Position numbers and translations under genes: made by a program. From Apodospora peruviana (lineage: Eukaryota > Ascomycota > Sordariomycetes > Sordariales > Lasiosphaeriaceae), in NCBI GenBank assembly GCA_033439685.1, contig JAUEDM010000002.1, positions 5,642,001 through 5,706,000 of the forward strand: a DNA stretch of 64,000 nucleotides. The letters are read 5' to 3'. Below the pieces are notes generated by a model. The model saw nothing but the letters and a program-made list of their open reading frames with translations. It did not search any database and was not told where the DNA came from. Shown piece after piece: positions 1-10,600 of this stretch (position 1 is the first letter of the stretch; each line of letters opens with the position of its first letter).

Positions 1-599
1 ATTTGCCAGGTCCTGGTCTGAACAAGAAAATGCCTTTCATATCCTCATCCCTCATAATTATAAGCCAAGTTTATTTTCCCTGGACGGATGCTAGACATTC
101 AAAACCCATTCCACCCTCACTACTATTACCTTAATAAACAACACTTTTCCACTATCGTCATAACTTCACCGCTGCCATCAACAGCACTATCATCACCACT
201 ACTATCAAAGTATTGTCTCATGTCCAGGCCTTGCAGTAGACCAAGTTGTACGCCCCTGCATCTTTGTATCAGAGCAAAGAATCTTACTATATCTGACTCT
301 TTCCTTTGCTTAGGTAGTTTCTCTTTCTGCTTTTGTAGCCTAGTGAGAACAGGTACTACGTCTTGACTGTCCATGATTCTCTAGAGTCTAGACAGACCGC
401 ACACGATATACATGCGCACCTAAACCTGCGGGCAGCAATAACAAACACGGGTACAACCAACACGTCTAGTGGTTTATGAAGTTCAATTCCCACACATCTC
501 TATATCATATCGCCTAACCACTCGCCCCAATCCACTCGACACAGCCTACAGCACTACCCTACCTGCACCCAACCATGAAGCCAAATTATCCCGTTCTGA
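1..599. other. Spacer, left edge
   Basis: No gene is supported here. Short open frames exist on both strands, but none has fungal splice signals, a signal peptide or a recognisable domain. The right part is the 3' flank of the minus-strand gene that ends at 600. Confidence 0.6.
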
Positions 600-1711
600 T
601 TAGATCTCGTCGTGCATATTGCACACATTCTCGTCGATATCCAGCTCCGGTTTGAAGCCGCCCATCTGCTCAACCGCACCGTGGTTGTTGGTGGTGTAGA
701 TGGCCACGTTGGCCACAGCCGAAGTCTGCTTGAGGTGCGCGTCGTAGAACTTGAGGTACATGGTGTTGCTATGCATCTTCTCGCTCTCCATGCCGTCGCT
801 GGACAGGAGACACTGCAGCTGGTCGCTGAGGGATTCGCGCGTCTTCTTGTGCTCCACCAGCCGGTCGGGGTCCCGATCGACGAGCATCTTTGCTCGCACG
901 TCGATGCCGTTGCCGTCGGAAAAGATGTCGTCCTCTGCGCGCCTTTCCGGTGACAACGACGAGACGCCGCCGCCGAATGCGGCCCGTATGGCAAATGTGC
1001 CGTCGGTATCGTTGATGTCCGTGTAGGAGAAATGGAAACCCTGGTGGCCGGCATCATCATCGTCGACCGACGACGACGACGACGACGACGACCTGACGCT
1101 AAAGACGGACCGCATCACGCCGCCCACACCACCACTGTCGACATCACCCCTCTTGCTGTGGTGGACGGCCCCCGGGGTGACGGTGTCGTTCCAGAAGCCG
1201 ACGTGGCGCACGTCGAGGCCGTCGAGACCACCAAACGCGTCGGCGAGCAGCTCGTCGGGGAAGCCGGCGACATCATCTCGCTTGAACGGGAGCCTGTTGC
1301 GCGCGTCCCACAGGAAGGCCTTGACGGTGCTGATGGTGGTGGCAGAGGTGGCCGCCAGGAAAAACACGCTGAAGAACATGGCGAGGGCGTCGGCGGCGCA
1401 CTTGAGCCCCTTCAGCACCTTGTCCTTGGTTACTTCTGCTACGGCCGCCTCGCGACAGCCGTCGATTAGGCCCGCCCAGCCCAGCAATATTATCTTCGAT
1501 GTGACAAACGTTCCGGCCACCGCGATGACTCCCGGTCTGTTGGAGTTCATCCAGTCCACCCAGTCGAAGTGGTCGAACTGCCGGGTTTCCAGACCTGCGG
1601 GTCGCACTCATCTGGTTAGCGGCTGAGCGATTCCATTACGATCTTTCTAGGGTCGTCCTGTTCTCTTACCGGTGGTAGGACCGCGAGCAGCGTCCAGTTC
1701 GTCAGAGACAT
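600..1711 (-). CDS. Unknown protein with two hydrophobic segments
   Basis: Unrecognised protein of about 339 residues. The long exon is 1577-600. The open frame cannot reach upstream beyond a stop just before 1607, so I join it to a short first exon, 1711-1670 (MSLTNWTLLAVLPP). The intron (1669-1578, 92 bp) has a GTAAGA donor, a CTAAC branch point and a CAG acceptor, and keeps phase 0. Residues after the join are followed by two hydrophobic stretches, one around VIAVAGTFVTSKIILLGWAG and one around ALAMFFSVFFLAATSATT, so a membrane location is likely. The middle carries a run of serines next to an aspartate run, encoded by a trinucleotide repeat. The C-terminal third is hydrophilic and ends NMHDEI. 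No catalytic motif is visible. The first exon is inference; the main exon is strongly open and codon-biased. Confidence 0.6.
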
Positions 1712-1888
1712 GGCGATTGAGATGGACTGTGGCAGGAGCCAGGCCGGAGTCGACGTGCTCGATTGATGGCAGAGAAGCCGCCAACGCGTGAAGGGGGGCA
1801 CCGAGCATGGGGAGCAGAGCGGTCCGAAGGCAAATTAAAGGCATTTTTGCCGGAATTGGGACATGTGTGTGTAGGTAGGTATGTATCT

Positions 1889-1926
<38 letters not shown>

Positions 1927-2901
1927 GCGTTGCAGTGAGTGTTGTCCACCAAAGTCAGATGACAAAAAGAATATTTTAAAAGACAAGAGAAATGCTATGA
2001 TAAGGTTGATAGACTTGCTTATGGGGGGAACATGAAGGATAGAGGGCGGAATAGGTACTTATACATGGGATTGTGTGCTGTCTTATTTAATTCTTATTTA
2101 ATGAGTTGTCTTCCAACTTCCTTAGTCTTGCGCATCAACCAAGTACCTAGTAGAGATACTGGCCATGACTAGTCAGTTCTCAGCCTTGGTTAACTTGAAG
2201 GTCTCTCCGACTGGCCATCGGAAGCTTCCGAGTCTTGACAAGGCCGGTTTAGGTCGACCATTAAAAAGGAACCAACTTATACCCGTATTCGGTATTTATA
2301 GAGTCCGAGAATTAACCTTTGCGGCCCAGCAACCCTCAGCCAAGGGGTCAAAGGCTGAGGAAGACGTTGCAGCTTACGTTTATTACATCCCTAGTCCAAG
2401 TGTGGTAATTGCCCGAAAATGATCTTCTGCCTTCCTTTTGTCCATAGCCCACCGAAATTGAAGCTTTTGGAGATACAGAGGTTTCAAGTTGCTGAATACT
2501 TACTACCTTCCAGGTATACTGGACTTTGCAATTGCGATGTTTGCGTGAGTTTCATATGATTTATCCGAGTAATTGCCCGACTTACAGCCACATCCAAAGA
2601 TGGCAACGAGAATAATCCTCACGGGGAGGCTATTAGTAATGGACCTCTGATGAGCCTAGTCCTAGTTGCTTACCTACCGTGACTGGAGTTAGAGCCATCA
2701 CTGTTTGTCTCGTATACTGGGAAGGATAAATAAACACGGTGACAGCTGAAAAGACAATCTCAATCACACAAGGGCCTCCAGTCGGCACTGTTTCTTTTTC
2801 TTTCTCATACAGCTTAACTCCCAGCGGCCCCTGAACTTATCTTAGTAACTTGATCAAGGTCTTCAATATTAAGACGCCTGATCATCGAATCTTCATCACA
2901 A
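1712..2901. other. Spacer with GT microsatellite
   Basis: Promoter side of the two flanking divergent genes. Apart from the GT dinucleotide run I see no gene. Open frames here are short and low in complexity. Confidence 0.5.
1891..1924. repeat. (GT)17 microsatellite
   Basis: About 17 uninterrupted GT units, in the promoter-side spacer of the minus-strand gene at 600-1711. On the minus strand it would read as threonine-histidine repeats, which explains spurious open frames there. Confidence 0.95.
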
Positions 2902-3521
2902 ATGCCACACCGAAAGGCCCTGAAAATGCAGCTGAGCTCTATCCTCGTCATGGCCACAGCCCTGCTCTGCAGCAACCCAGTCCGCGCATGGTATCGTGAG
3001 TACCTAACCATATACATCTCTCCCTCCGTCCCCATAACTAACCGCAGCGGGCCGCTTAGTCGCCATGTACGAAGCCAATATCGAGTGCTTGCCGGCCCCA
3101 AACACCAAAATGCAGCTCATCGCCGGCGTCGACGAGGACTGCCACAACTTCGGCGAGGACCTGCCCGACACCGACTGCTACCAGTTCAACTGGATCCAAG
3201 GCCGCTCCGGGCCCAAAGGTCCCGAGGGCTGCGTCGCCACCGAGTTCCGCGTGGGCCAGTACCACGACAACAACGACGCCAACACCTTCTGCGGCTTCTA
3301 CACCCAGCGGGACTGCCAAGGCCCCTATGTGCCCCCGCTCAACAAATGGTGTGAGGATCTGAGATCCTCGGGCGACAAGATCAGGTCGTTCAAATGCGTG
3401 AGTTTTTATCTCGCACCACTCCGCTCAGGTCCGATCAAACTCAAACAAGGACGGCTTTTGCTAACAAAGAGACTGATCTACACTCTAGGAAATCGAACGG
3501 CAACTTAGTCATGGCCCTTAG
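2902..3521 (+). CDS. Small secreted cysteine-rich protein
   Basis: Predicted secreted protein of 158 residues from the ATG at 2902, or 150 from the ATG at 2926. The exons are 2902-2995, 3048-3397 and 3489-3521. Intron 1 (52 bp) has a GTGAGT donor, a CTAAC branch and a CAG acceptor; intron 2 (91 bp) has GTGAGT and TAG. The second ATG gives a textbook signal peptide (MQLSSILVMATALLCSN, cut near PVRA), so I favour 2926 as the true start. The mature part is acidic and has eight cysteines, enough for four disulfide bonds, with none in a zinc-binding arrangement. The family is not recognised. Size, secretion and even cysteine number fit a small secreted effector-like or cell-surface protein of fungi; that role is inference only. 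Confidence 0.75.
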
Positions 3522-4247
3522 GTAGCCAACATCTCACCGAGAAGCCGTTCGGGCCATAGTAGCAGCATAGGACGTTGACAGGTAAAAGACAAAAGGATTG
3601 ACTGCCTTCTGGTCATATCTTTATAACCAGGCTCGACTGGCTGAGAAAGAACGCAGCGATAGGGTGTCAGGAGGAGGGCTGCCTATCTTGGTATAGAAAT
3701 GTGCTGTTTAGGGCCATGGGTCAAGGCCCTGCCACTGCATTGCAACACACTAAAAAGATATAAAAAAAGAAGAGAAAGAAAAACAAGTCTTGCTTTGTCT
3801 GCATTTTAATAAGAACAGTGATTTATAAAGCCTGTTCCCGTGCCTGTCCCCGACCTCGTAACAATCCATTTACTACCAGACATTTACTACCAGGCCACAA
3901 CATATTACACCACTACAAGTACCTCCGTGAAGATCACAGTTGGAAGAACCGACGATGACTGGAATGATGGTCACTTGTACACAAAATGATATACAGCGAT
4001 TTTCATTCAGGTATCTCACGACAAAGTATGTACAAATCGAAGTGCAACCGACCCCTCTCACAATTCAAACTGCACCACAATCAAAGCCCCCCCAAGCCGA
4101 AGAGAAAAAGGGGTTCTGCTCCAGTCCCAAGCATGCTTCCCGAACCCTTCATTTCTTTTCCCAACATACTGGAACAGTATTTTTATCTCATATCCGTCAC
4201 ACACAGCCAAGAGACCACTGCTCACTCATCAGTTCTTAACTACCTAA
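3522..4247. other. Spacer between convergent genes
   Basis: This holds the 3' flanks of the secreted cysteine-rich gene and of the AA9 gene. It includes an A-rich stretch near 3760-3785. No gene seen. Confidence 0.55.
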
Positions 4248-5312
4248 TTAGACGCACTGAGCATAGTACGGGTTAATGGTCGAGCAGCTCGACCCGGCAA
4301 CGCAAGCAGTCGCGCCAGACCACCCGCTGCCGCCGCACTGTCCCCACTTGGTCTGAGCACTCCCAGTGGGAGCCGCGGTGGTCGCTGGCGCAGCCGTCGT
4401 GCTCGTCGACAGGGTGGTGGTAGTCTTGACACTCGAAGTGGTCGTCGTAGTCACCACGGCGGCAGTCGTAGTAGTCACGACCGTCGTACCACTCCCACTC
4501 CCCGGAACGGTAGCACTGCTGGTAACGGTAGCAACCGACTTGCTCTGCAGGATACTGCTGCTCGCGCCGGCGATGAGCGCCGGCCCGGGCATGGGATACA
4601 CGATGGGCGAGCTGTACAGACTGAAAAGAATGCCAGCATCGGTAGCCTTGTACAGGCTGGTTCCAGCAACGCCAGCCGGCACGTTGCTGCCAGACCCCGT
4701 AACCTGCAGATTGAAGCACTGCGGGTAGGCCTGGGCGCCGTTCGCCGACCCAGCACCGTGGAGCGCGATGATCTCGTGCCTCAGAACATAGTTGCCAGCC
4801 TTTAGGTCCGCAGGGATCTGCACGAGCCAGCTGTTGCCGTTGGTCACCAACGCGTCGCTAGCCCAGTACCCGGGGACGGAACCGTTGATGTATCCCGAAG
4901 AATCGATCTTGAAGAATTTCAGGGTGGTCTTGTCGACCGTCTCGCAGGGGCCGTTGCAGGCCGCCAGGTAGTCGATTACCGGTCCGTGGTGGGACTCGGG
5001 CCACTCCGGTGTCCATTGGATCGAGATCTTGCTGCCTGCTGCCACTGTTGCGTGGCCGCCTCCCGGCGTGGCGTCGCGGTGGCAGATGATGTCTGGCCCC
5101 CCGAAGGCGTCTGGCGACACGAAGCCGTTGTCGAGGTTGGAGGCTGTCCAGCCGATCACTTTTGGGGGGGTTGGGTTGTAGGCGTCGGTTGTGGGGTCGT
5201 AGTTGCGGTAGTAGACGCCGTTGACGATGATGTTGCTCACATGGCCGTGGGCGGCGACGAGGGATGCGCCGGCTGCCAGGGAGGCGATGATGCCAGCTGT
5301 TGTGCGTGCCAT
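4248..5312 (-). CDS. AA9 lytic polysaccharide monooxygenase with CBM1
   Basis: Copper enzyme of 354 residues that oxidatively cleaves cellulose or related beta-glucans outside the cell. Residues 1-21 are a signal peptide (ending SLVAA), and cleavage exposes His22 (HGHVSN), the N-terminal copper ligand of the histidine brace. The second brace histidine is His87 in TPGGGHATV. The family signature around His179 (LRHEIIALH) and Tyr196 (QAYPQCFNLQV) supplies the secondary-sphere residues and the axial tyrosine. A long Ser/Thr-rich linker leads to a fungal CBM1 at about residues 321-354 (KWGQCGGSGWSG, ending YYAQCV), which binds cellulose. I chose the internal ATG at 5312 because it starts the signal peptide directly. 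The gene has no intron. Family assignment is secure; C1 or C4 regioselectivity cannot be read by eye. Confidence 0.95.
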   Translation of the reverse strand: MARTTAGIIASLAAGASLVAAHGHVSNIIVNGVYYRNYDPTTDAYNPTPPKVIGWTASNLDNGFVSPDAFGGPDIICHRDATPGGGHATVAAGSKISIQWTPEWPESHHGPVIDYLAACNGPCETVDKTTLKFFKIDSSGYINGSVPGYWASDALVTNGNSWLVQIPADLKAGNYVLRHEIIALHGAGSANGAQAYPQCFNLQVTGSGSNVPAGVAGTSLYKATDAGILFSLYSSPIVYPMPGPALIAGASSSILQSKSVATVTSSATVPGSGSGTTVVTTTTAAVVTTTTTSSVKTTTTLSTSTTAAPATTAAPTGSAQTKWGQCGGSGWSGATACVAGSSCSTINPYYAQCV

Positions 5313-5393
5313 TGTGATAGTCTCTGTTATTAAAGGATGGTATGGAGACAAGTTTTGACAGGAGCCTGAGGAGTGTGGATGACTGACCGTCCT

Positions 5394-5427
5394 GGCTATT
5401 CTATGGCGACGATCTCTAGTACTTATA
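5394..5427 (-). promoter_or_regulatory. Possible core promoter of the AA9 gene
   Basis: On the minus strand a TATAAG box lies at 5427-5422, about 110 bp before the AA9 start. On the plus strand GGCTAT (5394-5399) fits the loose GGCWWW site bound by XlnR/Xyr1-type activators. Both are short motifs that occur by chance, so this is only suggestive. Confidence 0.3.
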
Positions 5428-7620
5428 CAAGTTCGAAGAACCGAGTATCTCTTTCGTGGTACTGACTGACACCAGGGTTACACCTCATGGTCCGGGGTAT
5501 GCCTGGCTGTCGTCGTCGTACCGCAATACCGGACAAGACAATGCAAAGGTGGAACACTTCAGGTCCATGGATATGTCGCCATTGCCGCTGGACTCTCTTG
5601 GTGGTCGACCACATGTGATAATGGATGCCAGGAAGCGGTTGGGCAGACGGTAATGAGACGCCGGTACGCGACCATGTGGATCAAAGCAAAGACTCGACAT
5701 TTCGAATGTGCTAGATGGTGATAGAGCCATCCGTGGTTCTTCTTGGCCGGCGTTTTGCTTGTCTGGTGACGCGTTTTTCTTGCAGGGCTAATGGTCCATG
5801 GCAGACAAGTTAGGGGGCGTAGAAATGGAATATCGGGCTGCTTTCCCGCCGTGCAACGTCCTACCACCAGGTAGTTTGCGGGAACCCAATGTCGGCGAAC
5901 CGGAAATCCGGGGTGAAGGGGTGGATCGTAATTGGTGGGAACCGTTGACCAAATTTAAGGGGGGGCAGACAACAAAGTGACGAGTTCCGGGTCGTGATGG
6001 GTCCATGTTGGCTCAGACGCCATGCCTATTACAGAGGTCTCGGAGGCTCTTCCGATCGGGGCATGGGGACCCGTACTAAGCGAGCAGCTATTCTCCACGC
6101 AACCAGTGGTAACCAAGTTGGCGATTGTGGAAATCTGTGGGGGAATGCAACGCTATTCTTGGACATTTGATCTGTGAGGCCAAGGGCCCTTGGTGCTAGT
6201 GAGGATGTTGCGGGCCGACAAACTTCACTTGGTGACATCCGAGGCCTGTATACTCGGCCATGGTCAGGTTGCAAGCGAACATTGCCAAGTTGATGTTGAT
6301 GTCGGAATGAGCACGATGTCACTCTTTGTGATATGATCAAATTGTGAGAAGACTGCGCTCCAAGTCATGTTCCTTTGAGATGGTCCCGAGTCCGAGGTTC
6401 TCCTAATATCGAGGACCACATGGGTCCTGTAGAGCAATACCGGCTTGCAGGTGGACGTTACGGTACGGTAGTCGATATTAACTGTCTGCCATATTACGAT
6501 CTCTATTTCTGTCAATCTTATCGGTACCAGCGTTCAGACAATTAGTTTGGCTTGGCTGCGAAAACCAATGTGCTCTTGGTTCATGAGGATTCATCTCTTT
6601 TCATCTGAGGTTCTATATCTTTTTCCCATTCCGTCAAGGTTAGGACAGCCTCCGGGGAAGTGAGCATTTGGTCAACTGCCCGGGTATCGAGTCAACGTAC
6701 TAGCAACGGTCCCTTCTCAATGTTAGATGTTCGAATGGCAATCCAAGTGAGCTTTCCCAGTTCGAGTCTCGCCCTTTGAGTATCCCTTTTCTTCTTTTTT
6801 TTTTTTTTTTTTTTTCAAAATAAACCGCCTAATTCATCCAAGCCAAGCATCTCCACTCTTGGAGTTTTGCATGCTTAATACGGCGGTCGACGGATCCTGG
6901 GCCGGAATGAATCTATCGCCATCACTTGAGTTGTTTTTAGTCAGGGCAGTCAATAGTTGTGCCACCGGGATTCGATCTTCGTGGCTTTCGTCCAAGGAGT
7001 GTTTTCATCACTCCGCCTTCGCAAAGTTCCCTACCTGTCACTGGTACCTAGACATTCCGATCCCGGAAGAAATCTCGGGGCCAAATTCCAACTCTCAAAC
7101 CAATAATTTCAACACTTCCAAGACATTGTCTCGCATATTCTTGCCTGCCTTTTCTGCCTCGCCTGCCGCATTGCACCGCATCACCACAGTGACGACTCCC
7201 AATCGATTGTCATAACGAACATGAAAGAGGGCGCTACTGTCGGGCAAATGGCTTGCAGTCGATGTGCCACCTCCAGTCACTTACCGCCCGGCAGGAGGAT
7301 CATGACTACCTAAATATGAAAAATACATGCCGATAACGGCAGGTGTCACGACATGGCAACCTATTGGACGATTCGGACTCGATGTGAATTTCGAGGCTCA
7401 GCTGCTGCCGCTTAGCTGATCAGAACGGGTAAAGTGGCTGCATCCTGCTGGTGCAGTGGTGGCTATGTTGACTAGAGTGACAGGGGTTAGAGCCTTACGG
7501 GGTCGACGACGCGTCTTCCAGCTGAAAATTATATTGATATCACCAACCATCCTCAGTCTCTCACAGAATACCTACTTTATTTACTTTTCAACGAAAATCC
7601 CACATGCCCAACTTATAGTG
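5428..7620. other. Long spacer with poly-T tract
   Basis: About 2.2 kb upstream of both divergent flanking genes. It contains a poly-T run at about 6797-6818 and one CreA-like CCGGGG at 5492-5497. The open frame at 6859-7215 has no recognisable content, and I do not call a gene. Confidence 0.5.
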
Positions 7621-10600
7621 ATGGAGAATGACGGCGCTGTCGACTTTGAATGGCTTGCCGATTTGTCAAAATGTGAATCATGAACTCTTGACTGTGATCC
7701 AATCAAACGCTGACAATGTCTATCCAGGGCAATGCTTCACGACCTGCGAGCTCTCCCATCCCGCCAAGTCCCTTGATTTCGGCAGCGAGGGCTTCACGGC
7801 CTCGCTGACAGACTGGCACGAGCTGCTCCAGCTCACACGGCCAGACGCAACCTGCGGCCTCGTCTTCCTGAGGGGCCCGTTTCCCGACAATCCGGGGTCC
7901 ATCCTCTCACGGGCGCAGCGTCGCGACGACAGCGGAAGCAAAGGAACGTTCGGGACCCGGCTTCTGCCGCCAGAGCCGGGATTCCCGGATGTCGAGCTCG
8001 GCGAGCGCAAGGCCCAGGGCTGGGTCAACTTCCGATGGCCCTACACGCAGCACGAACTCGTGCGCAAGGACCCCAGGACAGGCGATATCCTCGGGACCGG
8101 GAGCTGCGATTCCATCTCCTTTGTGAGCAGAGGGACCGTCTTCCAGGTCAACCGACTGAAATGGGGCCACGGCAGCTCGCTGAGCGAGTACGACCTTGGT
8201 CCAGCGGCGGCGGCTTACCATCATGCCAATAATGCCGCCACGGCGAGGTTCAGAGTTGGTGGCAGGGTGAGATTTGGGTGCCCGTGCTCCAATAATAATG
8301 GCCCTATAGTTGAGGATGCGTTTACGGTCACCCCCGGGCCTGGTGCTGGCGTTTGCTGCACAAGCAAGAAGTATCAGACGAGACTCGAGATCGGGCTCAC
8401 CGAGAATGGCGTCCCACGGCGGCTGGCTCCTCGGGAGACAACATCGGATGGGTCAACAAAACAACAATGGATTGACCTGTCGTGCGAGGATCGGATTGAG
8501 ATTCCTGTCGGAGATGCCACCTATCTTGTCTCGTCTTACGCTCTGCGGAACGACGCCGAGGAAGGCGATGAAGCCGATCTTAGCACTTCGCTCCCCGCCG
8601 ACTTGGAGGATTACCTCGGTGTCAGCCGCGAGTCGCTTCACATGACCGATCGGTTGTGGACTGCCATGTGTGCCGCCAACTACGAAGCGGTGGAGGCTGT
8701 CGAGTTCTGCATCGTTGGCAGATGCGTCGAGCAGATTCTGGGTGTCACGTCTATTCCAGTCCGACAGCCCCCTGGGGGTCCACTATCGCCCGAAAGAGCT
8801 TTGATAGGCAACATCATGACGTCTCAATATGTTGACGTCCAAAGCGCGTTGTACGACATATTACTCTTCTTTCATACATGCTGTCGAATGTGAACGGCTG
8901 ACATCAAGAATAACAGTTTCCAAATCCGCCTGCTCGTCAAGATCCACAACTTTATCAAGACGCGGAAGCTCGAGCGCGACTTCATGCAACAGCATCGTGA
9001 TAAACAGTACCGCGCACTGGGGGAAATACGAGACGATTATCTCGCAAGAATCAGAGACGTTATCCGCTCGTCTCTGGCTTGGCTGTTCGCAACCGACTTG
9101 AAGCAATCCCGGTTGCTGCTTGCGGTTCACAGCACGCCGGTCAGCGTCGACTCCCAAGGCGAGCCTGTCAACCCGGCCAACGCAAAGAGACTGGAGTCCT
9201 GCATGCTGAAGAGGGAGGAGCTCAAGTGGGACACGTCATATAATCGGGGCTGCTACGCGACGATGGCGGCCTGGTACATCCTCAAGATGTGTCCGGCGGC
9301 AATCACAAGTCGATTCGTCTACGAAGTCATGCTGCCCAAGCTGCCTGTCGCGTACCAGCTGGGCATGGAACGCGCGAGCCGCGACAAGCAGCCCACCGCC
9401 AAAGGCAACGTGCTGCAATGGCTACACTTCAGCTGCATCCTTCTTCTCTACGAAGAACTCGGGTGGGAGGAGAACAACCTCCCCGAAGGCGTGGCGCGGG
9501 ACGACCTGAACCTTCGGGAGGCCCAGGAGACCCAGGAGCGGTTCGAGAAGTACGTCTCGCGGCTCAAGACGACCAAGGCCGACGGGTGGTCGATGGAGCA
9601 CGAGGAACTAGACCGGGTTTTGTTGTTAGCCGAAGAGCTGGGCCTCGACCACCTGAGCAGCCTGAAGAAGTCTCACAGTCTGGCGGTGTCCCGGGCCCGA
9701 CAGACGCGCAGACGCATCCGCGATCGCAGGCGGACGACCAAGTTCAACGCCGGGCCGAAGCAGTGGATGACGGCCCGTTCACTGAGCAACGGGCCGTGGG
9801 AGCTGCTGTGCACTAACCATGAAAGCTACCTCAGGGTTGCCGACGAGCCCAACGTCATACCGGCTCGTGACAGGCTGTTTGAGTTTCTGTTGTCTGACTA
9901 CTCGTTTATGGCGTCCTGGGACCGCGCTGATGCGAATATGGTTGGTCGATGGTGGGATATTCAGCCGGTGACTATGATTTGTGCTACGTTGTTGGATCTC
10001 AAGCTCGAAGGTAAACTCCAGGCCGCCAGGGGCATCGAACCCTCGCCGGCGGAAAGCGATGCCGCGGCGCAGGCTGGAGACGAAATGTCCCAGTCTATCC
10101 CCAACGTGAGAGCCGATACCGTCAACTTTGATGCTGCGCTGGACACACTGAATGCCCAGGCTGCTGCCGCAAGGAATGAGGCTCCGCAAGCCGTATTGAT
10201 AGCCGCGCTGGTCCAGCAGTTGAGACATTCGATGGAGGAAATCAGCAGAACACAAGTCCAAGAGATGCACCAGCTTCTGGGCTCAGTCTCGGGCTTTGCG
10301 GGAGGTGATGGTGTGATGGGAGGACTGGGAGGTGGATCAGAGAAGGCGTTGGACTGGGTGACCCAAAAGCCTTCGCCGACATACTATCCCGTTAGTCTAC
10401 TTCTACCTCCTACACCAGTTTACGGAATCAAAGTGCTAACAAAAGAGTGGAAAACTAGGGCTGGTGGGTGCAATCACTCGACGACACGCCAGATATCTTT
10501 CGGAACACGCAATCGCGAGACGTGGATCTGCGAGCAGCGCTGAAGCAGTACCTCGGGAAACAGGATGCCAGTCATATCATCACCCGAGACCAGGGGTACA

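Noticed and set aside
126..374. Minus-strand open frame starting MDSQDVVPVL
   Set aside because: Only 82 codons, no domain or splice context, and it overlaps a plus-strand frame of similar length.
6690..6820. tRNA-like GTTCGAGTC followed by a long T run
   Set aside because: The T run resembles a Pol III terminator, but no T stem or cloverleaf forms and the putative A-box is too close.
6859..7215. 118-codon plus-strand frame
   Set aside because: No signal peptide or domain, no good splice signals, and weak start context.
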